Shown: piece by piece, positions 37,430-49,552 of the stretch | Layout: the number at the start of each line of letters is the position of its first letter | How positions within the stretch are numbered: the first letter of the stretch is position 1 | Source: Cycas panzhihuaensis | Taxonomy: Eukaryota; Cycadophyta | Length of the DNA: 64,000 nt | Direction: 5' to 3' | NCBI GenBank assembly: GCA_023213395.1 | Contig: CM041465.1 | Span: 147,319,741 to 147,383,740 of the forward strand | The notes under the pieces: generated by a model | What the model saw: only the letters and a program-made list of their open reading frames with translations | The model's database searches: none | Told to the model about the DNA's origin: nothing | Program-made: the position numbers and the translations under genes

Positions 37430-38300
37430 GGTCATTTTGCCATGGTAGACCATCTTTTCTTGCCAAAAAAATTCACCCTTTTACTTCTAATGGACTTGAT
37501 TAGATAGGGGACCCTAAAGAAGCTCACAAAAATGTGGTCCTTGAAATCTTGATACCTAAAACTTTTAGACTTGAGATAATGCTTTTGGTATTTCTTGTCA
37601 AATCTTGTTTGATGACCCACTTTGTTTATGAGCATAGGGAAGGATTTCGGTTTCACATATATTTGAAAAACTAGGTACCTCCTATTGACAAAGTCCATGC
37701 TATCTTCTAGCCCCAAATCCTAGATTGCCCCCATTTACTCCAAATGTCTCTTTACATTGAGCAAAATACATGTGAGTGGCCACTTGCCTATGGAGTAGTA
37801 GCTGTAAGGGCTATGGTGAAGGATGTCATGTTAGAACAACCTCCACTCCACTATCGACTAAGCATTCATTCTTGCAACTAAAGCCAGTATGAACTTTGTG
37901 CTTTGGGCTTATATGTTTGATAACAAACAACCTTGGAGATCCTTTCATGATGGAGCTTACAACCTTGTAATTGTGTTCTTCAATGTCTCTCTTGCTATGT
38001 CTCTGGTGGGTGTCATTTTGGCTATGTGGACCAAACATGAATTCTCCTTAGCAAGCGTTCCACATTCGACTTCTTTCTTAAAGCTTCTCCATTGCCTCTA
38101 GCATCTATATTCAATGTTTCCAAGATCTCAAATGCCATAGACAGTTTTAGCACTCTTGCCTAACCTCAAATGTCACTTCATGGGCACCATAGGATTTTAG
38201 AAACACCCACATCCATGTGTACCAACTAAGAAATCATTTTTCTCACCTTCAAGAAAAATCCCAGTCCCAGATCTGAGAAATGTCACCTTAGGCATTCTCC
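37430..38300 (-). pseudogene. Element 3 coding remnant, possibly gag-protease
   Basis: Broken minus-strand frames cover this stretch. The readable pieces are a 70-codon run (38038-37826) that ends in a CLVDSG motif like an aspartic protease active site, and a 94-codon Lys/Phe-rich run (37716-37432) without a recognised domain. The order and position just downstream of the PBS would suit gag followed by protease. No integrase or RT is visible before the 3' LTR. Confidence 0.35.
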
Positions 38301-38326
38301 ATTGAGCATAGTAGCCTCTTAGACTT

Positions 38327-38338
38327 GCTCTAATACCA
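38327..38338 (-). other. Element 3 primer-binding site
   Basis: The plus strand GCTCTAATACCA is the complement of TGGTATTAGAGC, one C-to-T change from the tRNA-iMet PBS. It is directly adjacent to the right LTR. Confidence 0.88.
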
Positions 38339-38540
38339 TGCTAGAATTTCAAGATGTGCACATTTAAAGAATATTGATGAAAAAAATATTTAGACTATAT
38401 TATTAATAATGTCAAACATGTACATTATATATGAATCATATGAGAGACATTATAATGGTTTACATGAGAGAGATAGCTAACGTTAGAATGGTTTGTATGA
38501 GAGAGAGAGCTAACTCATGATTAAACATTATTTTCTAATA
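38339..38540 (-). repeat. Element 3 5' LTR (right copy)
   Basis: Starts TGCTAGAAT and ends TCTAATA. It contains a local duplication of GAGAGA..GCTAAC units that makes it longer than the left copy. Confidence 0.8.
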
Positions 38541-38761
38541 GTTTTGTTACAACATCTCAAGGTGTTGTTTGAGCAAACAACATAAGTGTTGGGATGAGAA
38601 TGGTACTAGCAAACAATTGGGTAATGAAAATGAAGGCAAATGATAGTGCCGATGTACAATAGATGCATGGTGGTGAGAACTAATGGGCATAATTTTGTTA
38701 TTTATTTATTTATTATTTATTATTATTATTTTCTTTTTCTTGCTCACAAACACATAAAAGG

Positions 38762-38773
38762 GCTCTAATACCA
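38762..38773 (-). other. Element 5 primer-binding site
   Basis: The plus strand GCTCTAATACCA lies two bases before the right LTR. It is the same single C-to-T variant as in element 3. Confidence 0.88.
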
Positions 38774-38775
38774 CT

Positions 38776-38995
38776 TGTTATGAACTTGATGATTCATAAT
38801 GTATTGATAGTGTGCTCAGTGTATTCAAAATGACCGATCTCCAATTACGCTGAAGTGTCCAATAGTCTAAAATCTAATAAATTGATTTAATACTAAATGA
38901 CATACAATACATAGTCATATGCATTATTAGTTATCTTTTCCGCATAGGCACATCCCTACAATATTAATAAATAATCATCAATTATATCTATAATA
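38776..38995 (-). repeat. Element 5 5' LTR (right copy)
   Basis: Starts TGTTATGAAC and ends TATAATA. It pairs with 32267-32496 and is followed by the TGAAG target duplication. Confidence 0.87.
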
Positions 38996-39000
38996 TGAAG

Positions 39001-39890
39001 CCAACAATGGAAGATAGACCTGCAATTAGCAATGATAACTGAACTTGGGACAAATTTGTGAGTTGGCACCTAAGAAACTAGCGACTAGTAAAGGTATTAA
39101 TGGGCAATCGATGATTAGGAATTAATAGTGTTCTAAATAGGACCTATGACCCAAACCATGATATGTGGCTATGGGATTCATCCCCACAAATGATGACATG
39201 GGGAAAATGCTAGCTGTGGCAATTAAGGTAAACTAGAATCAATTTCAAGAATTATTAGATGCAAATGCTAATTGTGAGCAATTGATGCAACAAAATAAGG
39301 GCCAAGAAGGAGTTACAACTAATGAGCTTCTCCAACAATTAGAACTTCTCCTACGAAGGCTATAAAAGGCAAGGGAAGATAAAAGATAATTAGAAAAATG
39401 TCACACTTATACAAGTCCTCTTTATACAGTGTTATGTTTAACACCTCTCCTAGGGCTCCTTGGGAGTTTCATCAAGTGAGAATCTCTTTACATTAATAAA
39501 AGATACTTTATTCATATGTTTTCTCTCCTTATTTTGTGATATGAGAAGTCCTTCTAGGTATGTTGTCATTAATATATGAGTCATGCTCCCATATGGTTTT
39601 ACTTGGCAAAACATCTAGTAGTTTCAGCCTTAACATATTCCTCAAATATCTAGATTAGTAGCAATATTATGAACCAATTGCACCCACCAAACCTACATGT
39701 TGATACCTCGACATAGCACTAGAGTACTTAGAGGGAGCCATACAAGTTGCCTTGGTAGCAAGGCCACAAATTGGCACTTACTATTTATTATAATGTTGGT
39801 ATTAGAGCCATTTTATGACTTGAATAAGGAATATTTTGGATATCCAGGCCAAAGGCCTGAACCCTTTCAAATCAAATATATGGTACTTTC
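39001..39890 (+). repeat. Dispersed repeat copy 2, ORF end plus LTR-like part plus PBS
   Basis: Homologous to 26640-27610. At about 39170-39430 one frame reads MGFIPTNDDMGKMLAVAIK and NELLQQLELLLRRL with only TAG or TAA at Gln positions, a clear coding remnant with coiled-coil character. The following 350 bp lack coding and end at a PBS-like site (39797-39808), so this part is probably an LTR. The layout ORF, then LTR, then PBS is what a shared LTR between tandem elements would give. Confidence 0.6.
39797..39808 (+). other. PBS-like site, copy 2
   Basis: TGGTATTAGAGC, one C-to-T change from the tRNA-iMet PBS, at the same place as in copy 1. Confidence 0.7.
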
Positions 39891-40484
39891 ACCTTTACAC
39901 TACTTTCCTAATATCTCCACCCTCACATAAGCCTTTAAATAGAAATAGTTGCCACAAATTTTCAACTAAATGAAAATTTGTTAAATTAATCCAAATGCAA
40001 TAATAGTCTTCTCCTAACATCTTCCTCAATGTGCTAGGACCTATATTGACATCCTTTGTTGCTATTGTCGAGATTTGTGACCTTTTCCTTCTTATTTGAC
40101 TTACTAATGCTTAGAAATATCATTAAGCAATAATTAACATAATGGATTTTTATTTCATAGGGTTTACTTATCTCATCTTAGCAATGATTTGTAATTAGCA
40201 AGCAAAACCTAAATAATTTATTCACTTTTCCTATCTCTTTTCCTCTAAATACAAGTAGGCAATGCTTTCATTACACCTAATGCTATAAAATAAGTTTTCT
40301 TTACTAGACATCCAAAAGTCAACTACAAACTCACTAAATTTATTTAACATTATCAAAATTCCTTTAAATTCATGTCTAAAGTTAATTTAACCCCCAATAA
40401 TTTGCATTTCCTTTTTTATTTGGACAATTGTTAAAGGGAATGATTTTGTAAGAGCATGGTAGTAACAGTGTGAGAATGTAGTTT

Positions 40485-40502
40485 TGTGTGTGTGTGTGTG
40501 TG
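40485..40502. repeat. (TG)n microsatellite
   Basis: Nine TG units. Confidence 0.95.
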
Positions 40503-40710
40503 GTTATAAGAAGCAATGGTGAATAGAAGGTTGAAAGGATGTTGCACTCTGTCTTTTTATATTACATATATTTTGGAGCTTGCAAAGATCAAATTTGGTT
40601 TTTTACTTTCTTGTTGTTATTTTTATATGAAGGTATGGCATTTGATTCTTGTAAGATATATACATATTTATACTCTAATGTGGGCATGCAAACACTATAT
40701 CAAGTGATTA

Positions 40711-40752
40711 TATGTGTGTGTGTGTGCACGCATGCGCAGATGTGCGCATGTG
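40711..40752. repeat. Alternating purine-pyrimidine tract
   Basis: A (TG)n run passes into CACGCATGCGC and then TGTGCGCATGTG, with very few breaks in alternation. This is the type of sequence prone to Z-DNA. Confidence 0.75.
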
Positions 40753-40911
40753 AATTATAAATACGTGGTCCCATGAACAATGATAACCATGACAATCCTA
40801 TATCAAGATATTCTATCCCATATGTGGTGGTTGTCAAGGTATGTGGATACTCTAGCATATAAACACTCCAACTAATATATATATAGATATGGGACAATAG
40901 GTGCTCATTAG

Positions 40912-40913
<2 letters not shown>

Positions 40914-40965
<52 letters not shown>

Positions 40966-40966
40966 G
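40914..40966. repeat. (CT)n then (TA)n compound microsatellite
   Basis: About 14 CT units followed by about 12 TA units. Confidence 0.96.
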
Positions 40967-42309
40967 GCCACTTATTCTCTTATTTAGATAATAGTATAAA
41001 CTGATGGATGTGTCAAATTGAGAGGAACTTGAAGACCTTTTGGTTTTGACATGGTACTAATAGCTCATCGGTAGACAAAGTTGGGCACAGTTAGAAATCT
41101 AGTGGGCATTGAGGCAATTGGATTTGAATCCCAATAGTTTCTTCTTGTTTGAATGGGCAAAATGTGTCAACTAGTTACAAAATGTTTAGAGTTATGAATA
41201 ATTATATAAAGCTATTGATATTGTAAAGTGTTAATTGTTGTAATTTTTGTCAGTTGGTAAGCCAATACTACCATTGGAAGTTTGTCCAAGTATAAAGGGC
41301 AAGGGACATAAGCGTAGAATCTTAGTGGTCTAGAATAAGACATTATTTCACTATTTGTCAAGAGTTGGTAGAAATTGAGTAATTAAATAGTTACGATGTT
41401 GGGCACTTGATATAGTAACATATGTGACTGCTACATTGAAATTGCATGATAACACATAGGGAAGACTTGTTAAGGTGTGTGAACCAATAACGAAGCCAAG
41501 GATGATTACAATGTGGCTACAATGGATAAAATTTGTGAGTGGTATGATTAACTTGGTTAGTAATTGGACAAAAAAGACAAGTACTTATTTCTTCTTGTTT
41601 CCTTTATATAATCGGCATCGAGGCAAAATTTTGCTCACCTATTTTAGTTTTTGGTATAAAAAATAAAAAGAAGGTTTATATTATGTAATCATTTAAAAAG
41701 TGGTTGGCAAGATTATTTAATCTTAGTGATGTAGGGGGTGTACCAAGGGCCAAAGATGAATTGGGAAGAGGAAAAAGAGGTGGTAACAATTATGCTAACT
41801 CCTTTAGGGTGTGCTAAATGTTGAAAGGTATAATTACGTCATATAAAACTTTGTTATATGAATGGTATGCATTGCTTGGTTTCTGCATGGGCATTTATGT
41901 TGTAGGATGTGCAACAAGAACAATCAGTGGGAAGTTCAAAAAGGGTACAACATGCAAGAACTCCATTGAAAGATGAACAAGAGACTGACAAAGACTTAGA
42001 TTGTAATCCAACAAGGAGTTGATTGGGGTTGATTATATAGGAACAATTAAATTTCGAATGAATCAAGTTTAACACGAATTGACTAATATGTAGAGATGAA
42101 TGGTTGCTTCCAGCTAAAGGTTCTAGTTTTTTGTTTGAGCAAAGTCACAAATTGACTTGTGATTAGTTACATGGGTTGTTGTGTACGAAAGCATGAATGG
42201 TATTTATTGCAATGCAGAGATGGAGAAAGTATATAGCTAGTAGGTGTACTGAACACATAACATGTACACCATGATCGAAGCTTTCTTAGCATTGAGGGCA
42301 ATGCATATT

Positions 42310-42951
42310 GGAGGATGTGACAACCCTTCAAGGTTGCATGCTAATTTCACAAACAATTAGCAATAGAAAATACTCTAATTCTACTAATTATCAAATATTG
42401 CAAGTAGTAGGATACTAGTAGATATTCTTAATTACTTTGAAAAAAAGAACAAAGACTAAAACAATGACCAGTATGGCAACACACAAAGATCTTGAAATAA
42501 ATATGATAATTTATGATATGATTAAACAATATTCAATAATACAACTTATCATTATTACAAAGCATTCCATAAGATGGTATGATGCTTGATACAGATCTGT
42601 TCCTTTTCGAGGCAAGGGAGCCTCCATAAATAGCCTCCTTCCAAGGTTGCCCTTTTCCAAATGATCCATTCGCTCCTCATATATGGTTGCTTAGCCAAAT
42701 TATTAATTATTTTAGACTAAGGTTGTCCTTAAAATAACTCATATTCTAAGGTGCATTAATTTGTATTTATTACGACAATCTCAAGCTGGCATAACTTTCT
42801 TATATATTATTTGTTTAGGGAACACAATCACTTATTTTTAAGATAATCATAAGTTTTACACCATGGTCCATGTTTTGAAACTTGATTCCATTTATTTAAG
42901 ACCCTAATTGAAAATTAATTGATTTTCTCTCATTTTAATGCATGCAATAAT
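42310..42951 (-). repeat. Probable 3' LTR of a gypsy fragment
   Basis: The boundary is inferred. The stretch starts TGTGACAACCC, a common start for plant gypsy LTRs, and stops before a pyrimidine tract TTCCCCACCTCTT (42952-42964), which is the polypurine tract in element orientation. The gypsy coding remnant lies immediately to the right. No partner LTR is present. Confidence 0.5.
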
Positions 42952-42964
42952 TCCCCACCTCTTA

Positions 42965-43440
42965 ACATATTTTTCCCTCAAAGCATAGATAATAATGGAT
43001 GTTTTTGCCTCCACAGTTTGCTCTCCCATGTTCTGTCTTCTTCTTTAGTACCATTCTATTTAATTAGATATTCATTGACTTGTTTATTTTGTAGTTGTTT
43101 TGAGTGGATTTAGAGAATAATTTCTATCTCTAAGACTAGTCCTCATGTTGCATCCAATGTTGGTAATTTGACCATGGGGCCACCTTTTTGCTTATCTTGT
43201 TTTCTAAGCATAATACATAGAAAACATTGTGAATTTCATTCATCGGTAAATTGAGCTTATGTGCAACTTCACCTAACCTCTTTTGAACTTGGAAGGGTTC
43301 GTAGAATTTGGGTTGGAGCTTCTCCATATCGTTCTTCTTTATTGAAACTTGTTTGCATGGCTAAAGTCTTAGATATACTTACTCATATTATTCAAAATCT
43401 CTCTCAGTTCAGAGGTCAAGATCTAGGGTGGGCGGTGGAG
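42965..43440 (-). pseudogene. Gypsy pol C-terminal remnant (integrase tail, chromodomain-like)
   Basis: The minus-strand frame at 43327-43136 reads KLQPKFYEPFQVQKRLGEVA and IHNVFYVLCL, the SH3-like integrase C terminus of Ty3/gypsy (normally FYGPF...HNVFHVS.L). Further down, a decayed chromodomain-like segment leads to the polypurine tract. The core integrase, RT and gag are missing, so only the last part of the element survived. The same domain appears in gypsy A and gypsy B. Confidence 0.82.
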
Positions 43441-45205
43441 TGAACGAGGGAATAACTGTAGACTGTGAAAGCAACATTAAGTCAAAGCAATCATGGTGTT
43501 ATATCCTTGACCTTTTTTGCAATTAGTGGCCTTATCTATGTCTCTTCACCATAAGTTTAGGTTAATGGGTTTGTTCTTTATCAAACCGAGAACTATCATG
43601 GCTATGTAAGGAGATGATCGATGCTTATATATAAAGGCGATTGGGCAATAGAGACCTAAAGGTGCTAAGTTTAGCCTATTTTACTCATAGAAGGGAGAAG
43701 GCATCCAGGAAAGCTTAGAAGTTCATTTTGAGGAGTTCTCTCTTCCTATTATGTCTTCAAATCAAAATGTAATTAGTAAGCTGATGTCTAATGTTCACTT
43801 TCGTACTTTAATTGTTTACTTTGTGGATTGCCCTCCTCTAGAGGCTAGTTTGAGGTAATGGGTTTGAGAGTCCTTAGAGGTCCTTTATTAGAAAGTGAGC
43901 TCCATTAGAAATTTGTCCAAGGGTTTCTTCTTATTTATTTTTAAGTCTCTTGAGACCTATGTTGTTATGAGCATACTCTTCCCTAGGGACTTTCCTTAAC
44001 GTTTTATAATTAAATAAAGATTTTAAGTTAGTTACTTATCAAACATTTTATTAAGGAACGTTAAATTCATGAATTGGTTTGGAATGAGAGTTTCTACACA
44101 ATATAACCCACCATGAGGCATTCTCATATGCGTTGCCCCTAACCTAACCTAGAACCGTGCCTTTGCATATTCTCCTTCTATAATGCCTTTTATAATGTGG
44201 TGCTTTTATGCACTAACTATATGAATGGTGTCTAGGTATCATTTTTGGACACAGATACAATCTTGACAAATGATGATTGTTTTCCTCATGTGCCTTGAAA
44301 CCATACGATGCCATTTTTCTACTCATGGGTCCTTTCAATAAATAAAAAATATGTTTAAGTAATCTTCCATCTGGCATAGAGGAGTTAAGTATTAAATAGC
44401 AGTTTCAATAGATTTGGACACATGGAAAGCACTTATGTTATGTGGTTTTAGTCTAAGATAACTTATAGCTAATGTTACCATATAAAACACTTTTTAGGGG
44501 GATAATTGGTTATCAAGTTTAGAGACATTTGTTTCAAGGGTGCTTTTTCCTCCTTGAACCCATTCAAATGAGTGTGGTCTGTAATGTAAATTCTTCATCC
44601 TCTCTAGACCACTTACCACAAGATTTAAGCAAGTCAAATTTAGTTAATATTCACCCTAGCTTCCAGTTATATCTTGGCCAAGAAACTCATTCCTTCCCAA
44701 GAGAGTTTACCCATGTCATGGTGACAAATACCCATGTGACCACTTAGTGAAACACGCTTGTGGACTACTACTTCCAAATACTAAATGGATTTTGTGACTT
44801 CAAGCACTCAATGCACTTGACTATTTACGTACCACTTGGAGTAGTTGGGTCCATATTATGATTTAACGTTTTAAGTTTGGGGTTAGAATTCATTATTGTG
44901 TTGTTGAAATAACAATTTACATCACATCCCTATCAAACATAAAACCATGGTAATAAATGTAATTTGCAAGTACATCATAACTTGCATATCAATCACTTGC
45001 ATTCAATCATCATCATTTATAGCAAGTGAAATTAAAGTATATCATCCCATTATTTTGTAGCATGATTTAAGCCATAAGAAGATAAATTCCTACTACATAC
45101 TACTAGAAACACATTATTGGATTTAGCATTTATTAACATATTATTGCTAGTCATCATTAATAGGTAACATAATATACATTCAAGATACAACATCTAACAT
45201 CTTTA
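43441..45205. other. Unclassified DNA
   Basis: Stops in all frames and no paired LTR, RNA gene or recognisable domain. Probably old transposon DNA. Confidence 0.45.
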
Positions 45206-45221
45206 TTAGAAAACACCAAAT

Positions 45222-45365
45222 TGATAGACAAGATGCCAGAATCGTTTATGTACACAAAAGACTTGAATAGAACAAGCACACGGGACAAACATATTTGACA
45301 TGGGAACCCTTTTGAGAAAAACCCACCATAGATTATGTTATTATATTTTTACAAATCTGAGTGTT
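45222..45365 (-). repeat. copia-3 3' LTR, left piece (split by the LINE)
   Basis: Contains ACATGGGAACCCTTTTGAGA followed by AAAACCCACCAT, shared with the copia-2 LTR at the equivalent position. It is interrupted at AATCTGAGTGTT, the LINE target duplication, and continues at 51437. The exact left end (TGATAG at 45222) is inferred. Confidence 0.7.
45354..45365. repeat. LINE target-site duplication, left copy
   Basis: AATCTGAGTGTT, repeated exactly at 51437-51448. The last two T could also belong to the poly-A tail. Confidence 0.92.
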
Positions 45366-45587
45366 TTTTTTTCTTTTGGTGTCATTTAACTAAATGAGGG
45401 GATTAAAAGGGGAACCTGACCCCTTTACAAAATCTGCCAAGATGGCCTCTCATATATGCCATGACAAGCCCACGGCTTAGCTCCATAGTATACACCCAAA
45501 CCTAATTTACCTACTAGCCCTCCCCCGCCACAACAAGCCCAATGGCTAACTCTATAAGACAAAACTCTGCCACGACAAGCCCAATGG

Positions 45588-48500
45588 CTAGCTCTGAGAA
45601 CTTGCTAAAATGCTGCCCTCTAGATCTTTCCTAACCAGACCCATAACCTCCTTAAGAATCATATCCCTCCAGGCCTCATTTCTTCTAAACCAGACCCCCC
45701 AGTTAGCTAGGCTATCAACAACTCTATTTCCTTCCCTGTATGTATGGACCACCTGAACATTATCTCTCCTTTGCATAGACTCCCTCGCATCATTTACCAT
45801 AGCACTATACTTATGATCTGACTCTACTTCACCTCTAATTAATTTGGTTGCATTCAATGAATCCACTTCCAGAATTACTCTAGAAAGCCCCTCTTTGGCT
45901 ATCATATCTAGGACTTTACACATCGCCTTTAACTTAGCATGGTGATTGGTTTAAGCCTTATAATATTCGACAAAAGGCCAAATCACGTTCCCTCCGGCAT
46001 CTCTGTAAACCCCACCACCCCCTGCCTCACCAGAATTACCTTTCGATGCACCATCAAAATTGATTTTGACTCATCCTTCTAGGGGAGGGCCCCATTTGCA
46101 CTGCCTTATCGATCTCATGTTAATATTTGGGTTCCTAATCCCCCATTTTCCAAGGTCTTCCTTTCCTTAGAGGAAATGAAGTTATCTTCCTTTTCCTTCA
46201 AAGTCTCTCTTAACCCTGTAAGAATCATCCCAAAAAGTTTTGATTCTCCTAACTATTTTTCTTGAAAAATCCTTCTATTACTCTCTTTCCAGAGGTTCCA
46301 CGTTATCATGGGAAGAAATGTGAACCACAGAAATCTCAAAGATCTATGCCTGAATGGGCATAGCCAAGAAGAGGTTGTTTCCTTCACTGTACCTGGAAGG
46401 ACCCATTCAACTCTAAAGATATTCCATGCTAGCTTCCACACTTCCCTTGAGTAAGAGCAATGTAACACAACGTGATACAGGGATTCCTTCTCTTCCCGGC
46501 ACAGAATGCATCTGTTCACCAGCGAGAACCCCCTTTTTCTTAAGTTGTCTAGAGTTAAAATTTTATTCTTAAGGCAAAGCCACCAAAAGATGGCAACCTT
46601 AGGAGTTAACCCCATTTTCCAAACTCCCCCTAACATCTTATCTTCTGTTACATCTTTTTCCATAATTTGAAACAAGTATCCAGTCTTTACCGAATACTCC
46701 CTAGAAGGGAAAGTAGGCCAAATCAGGGAGTCCCCTTTAGGAAATCTAGGGATATAGATTTTGGCAAGCTCACTCATGAGGGCCTCAGTGTGGTTCCCTC
46801 TAGTGAGCTTAGGAGGGATATCTTCAAAATGTCTCCAATTCTTAGAACCCCCCTATCCTCCCAATAATCCTTGACCTTTCTGCCATATAACTCCTCACAG
46901 ATACTTTGTAAGGGGTTATAGATTGGTCTCTTATTTAGTTGAGGTTGGCCACACCAAACATCCTCCCAAAAATTAATTGATTTCCCATCCCCCAGTCTCC
47001 ATTGCACTCATGATGCAAGCATCTTCCTCGCGAAGCATAAACTTCTCCAGATCGTAGAGCCTAGCTTTCTGGATATGTTGTCCTTCAAGTACTATTTGCC
47101 CCTGAGGTATTTTTGAGCAACAATTTTGCACCAAGATCTCTTGTCCACCTTGAACAAACTCCAACCCAACTTAGCCACCACGACCCTATTGAAACTGGCT
47201 AAGTCTTTGACATTCAACCCACCTACCCATTTAGAGAGGCAAACTTTTTCCTAGGACACTAGGTGGATTCTATCTCTTTCCTCCACCCTAGACCACAAAA
47301 ATCTCTTCTGAATAGACTCAAGGACATTGATGACCTTTATGGGGCATTTGAACAAAGACTCTAGATTCTCTCCATAGTATTCAGGGAGAATATGCTACTC
47401 TTATTTAGATTTATCTTCTGATTCATCGTTGCCTCAAACCTTTTGAGCTCATCCTTAATAGCTCTGGCTTCCTTAATGGAAGCTCTACCCATCAAAATGT
47501 TATCGTCCACAAAATGGCTGCGGACTACATTCTCCACTCCCAAGGTGGGCTTTAGGCTTATAATCCTCCTCGTCTTTCTGGCCTCCTCCAAAGACCTGCC
47601 CAACAAATCATCCATAATGATGAATAGGTATGGGCTAGGGGGATCCCCTTGCCTCAGGCCTCTAAACCCTGGGAAGAAAGCAGACGAGGTTCTATTGACT
47701 GTCACAGAGAACTTCAGCTTTGAGATACAATTGTTTATCTATTTCTCCCAACAATCTCCAAAGTTGAACGCTCTGATGCATTCCATCAAGCATTCCCATG
47801 AAACCCTATCATAAGCCTTAGAGAGGTCAATTTTACAATCATTCCTGCCTCTTTCTTCTGCGAGGTCGAATGGACAGTTTCATGAACTATGATGATTCTA
47901 TCCAGGATCTGCTTGCCCTTAACAAATACTTCATATTACATAGGCTAATGGGCCTGAAGTCCTCCATCCTTCTCGCATCTCCTGTCTTTGGAATTAAGAC
48001 CAAGAAGGTGGCATGCCATTCCCTATGAATCTTACTGTTCTCATAGAATTCCCTGATAGCCTCTAAAAGATCTTCCTTGATAATATCCCAATATTCCTAG
48101 AAAAAACCAAGAGGGAATCTGTCTGGCCCCAGGGCTTTCTCCCTCTTCATGCCAAACGTAACATTTCTGACCTCTTCTATTGAAAAGGGAGCCTCTAAGG
48201 CTCTGTTCATAATTTCTCCCACTTTCTTGGGAATCATAACCATCAGGTCTCTTCTAGCCTCCTCGTCCATACACCCTGGTTCGTTATATAAATCCTTAAA
48301 ATATTGCACTGCCACTTCCTTCATGGCTCTCTACTCCAATACATCCTCACCATCTTTATTTACCAGAACCTTTATCTGGTTACAAGTCCTGTGCTTCAGG
48401 GTTGTCATATGAAAAAATTTCGTGTTTCTATCCCCCTCTGCTAACCACAGGGCCCTAGATTTTTGCCTCCAATGGATTTCCTCTTTTAACAGAAGACCTT

Positions 48501-49520
48501 CTAGGTTGGAGAGAAGGCTCCTCTCTTGTTGATCCAAAAGTTAAGACCTCACTTACTCCTGAATTTTCACCTCCATCACCTTAAGCTCCTCTAAAATATG
48601 GTTCTTTATCACAAAGATGTTCCCATGGGAGTTTTTATTCCAGTATTTTACCTAGTGTTTCACCTAATTTAGTTTTCTGGAGAACCTCAGCATTACACAG
48701 CCTTCCACTGAAGTCTTCCACCAATCTTCAATCAACTCACGAAGGCCTGGATCTTTTGTCGACATTAGCTCAAAGCGAAAGGGGGGCCCCATATGCCTCT
48801 TATTATTAGTAAAACCCATCACCAAAAGCACCAAAGGTGAGTGATCCGAGACCGGCTTTGGCAGGGCTTCCAATGCAATGTTGTTATTCTGACTAGCCCA
48901 GACATAGTTTATTAGGACTCTATCAAGTTTGACTTAGATATGATGGCCTCCCAACCTCCTGTTGGACCAAGTAAACTTGGGACCTCTAAGAGAGACGTCC
49001 ATCATACCCCCTTCTACATGAACTCACCCAAATCTGCCATGCTTTTAGTCCATCCCCCCTGGCCTCCTTTCTTTACATCGGGGGACAAGTCTGTGTTAAA
49101 ATCACCAGCTATTAGCCAAGGGCCACTCCACTCTTTATGAGGCTCCAACAACCTGTCCCACAAACATTTACTCCCTCCCTGCATTAGGGGAGCATACACA
49201 TTCAAAATCAACCATTTAAGATTTGATTTTCTACAGGTCACCCAGTAGGAGATGAAATGGTTCTCAAAAAGACATACCTCTCCATCCCAGTCTCTAAGAT
49301 TCCACATGATAGCAACACTGCTTGAGCCCCTACGCCCATTTGATGCAATCATCTCAGCCCCCCTCCACACTTTGCTCTTGATTTTATCTTTGTTCTCAAC
49401 TTCTAATTTGGTCTCCTGAAGTAGGAGGATATCCAGATCTAAATGAGAGTGAAGCTCTCTAACCATTCTGTATTTTGACGGGGCGTTTATGCTCTAAATG
49501 TTCCAGGAAGCGAGTTTCAT
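45588..49520 (-). pseudogene. LINE ORF2: endonuclease, reverse transcriptase, zf-RVT, RNase H
   Basis: Starts MKLASWNI at 49520. The AP-like endonuclease keeps QETK (near 49415), AGDFN (near 49110) and SDHSPL (near 48850). The RT domain has GPDRFPLGFF (GPDG expected, near 48115), GLRQGDPPSPYLF (near 47650) and FVDD with both catalytic aspartates (47503-47514). A zinc-binding RT tail (WWLCLKNKILT, then CILC and HVVLHC, 46.6-46.4 kb) and an RNase H-like end (VILEVDS near 45.87 kb) follow. About 1310 codons before decay, normal for plant L1. At least five frame changes and several TAG or TAA codons inactivate it. Confidence 0.94.
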
Positions 49521-49552
49521 GTTTGCATCACTTCCTACACCCGCCAACCTCA

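Larger units (their letters stand above)
35715..38540 (-). mobile_element. Element 3: short LTR retroelement nested in element 5
   Basis: LTRs at 35715-35901 and 38339-38540 share GAATATTGA, TATATTATTAATAATGTCAAA and GATTAAACATTATTTTCTAA blocks (each under 21 bases). A PBS, TGGTATTAGAGC in element orientation, abuts the right LTR (38327-38338), and a C7 tract follows the left LTR. The 2.4-kb interior has only broken frames. One minus-strand frame near 37.87 kb contains CLVDSG, which could be a protease remnant. No target duplication was found, so the ends may have been trimmed. Confidence 0.8.
39891..42309. other. Unclassified DNA with simple repeats
   Basis: No gene was recognised. Simple repeats: (TG)n at 40485-40502, an alternating purine-pyrimidine tract at 40711-40752 (TGTGTG...GCACGCATGCGC), (CT)n at 40914-40942 and (TA)n at 40943-40966. 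Confidence 0.5.

Noticed and set aside
41070-41100. TGGTACTAATAGCTC as a primer-binding site near 41052
   Set aside because: Too different from the tRNA-iMet site, with no LTR end before it and no partner LTR.
47443-47814. 123-codon plus-strand ORF
   Set aside because: It is antisense to the LINE reverse transcriptase, whose motifs are clear on the minus strand.
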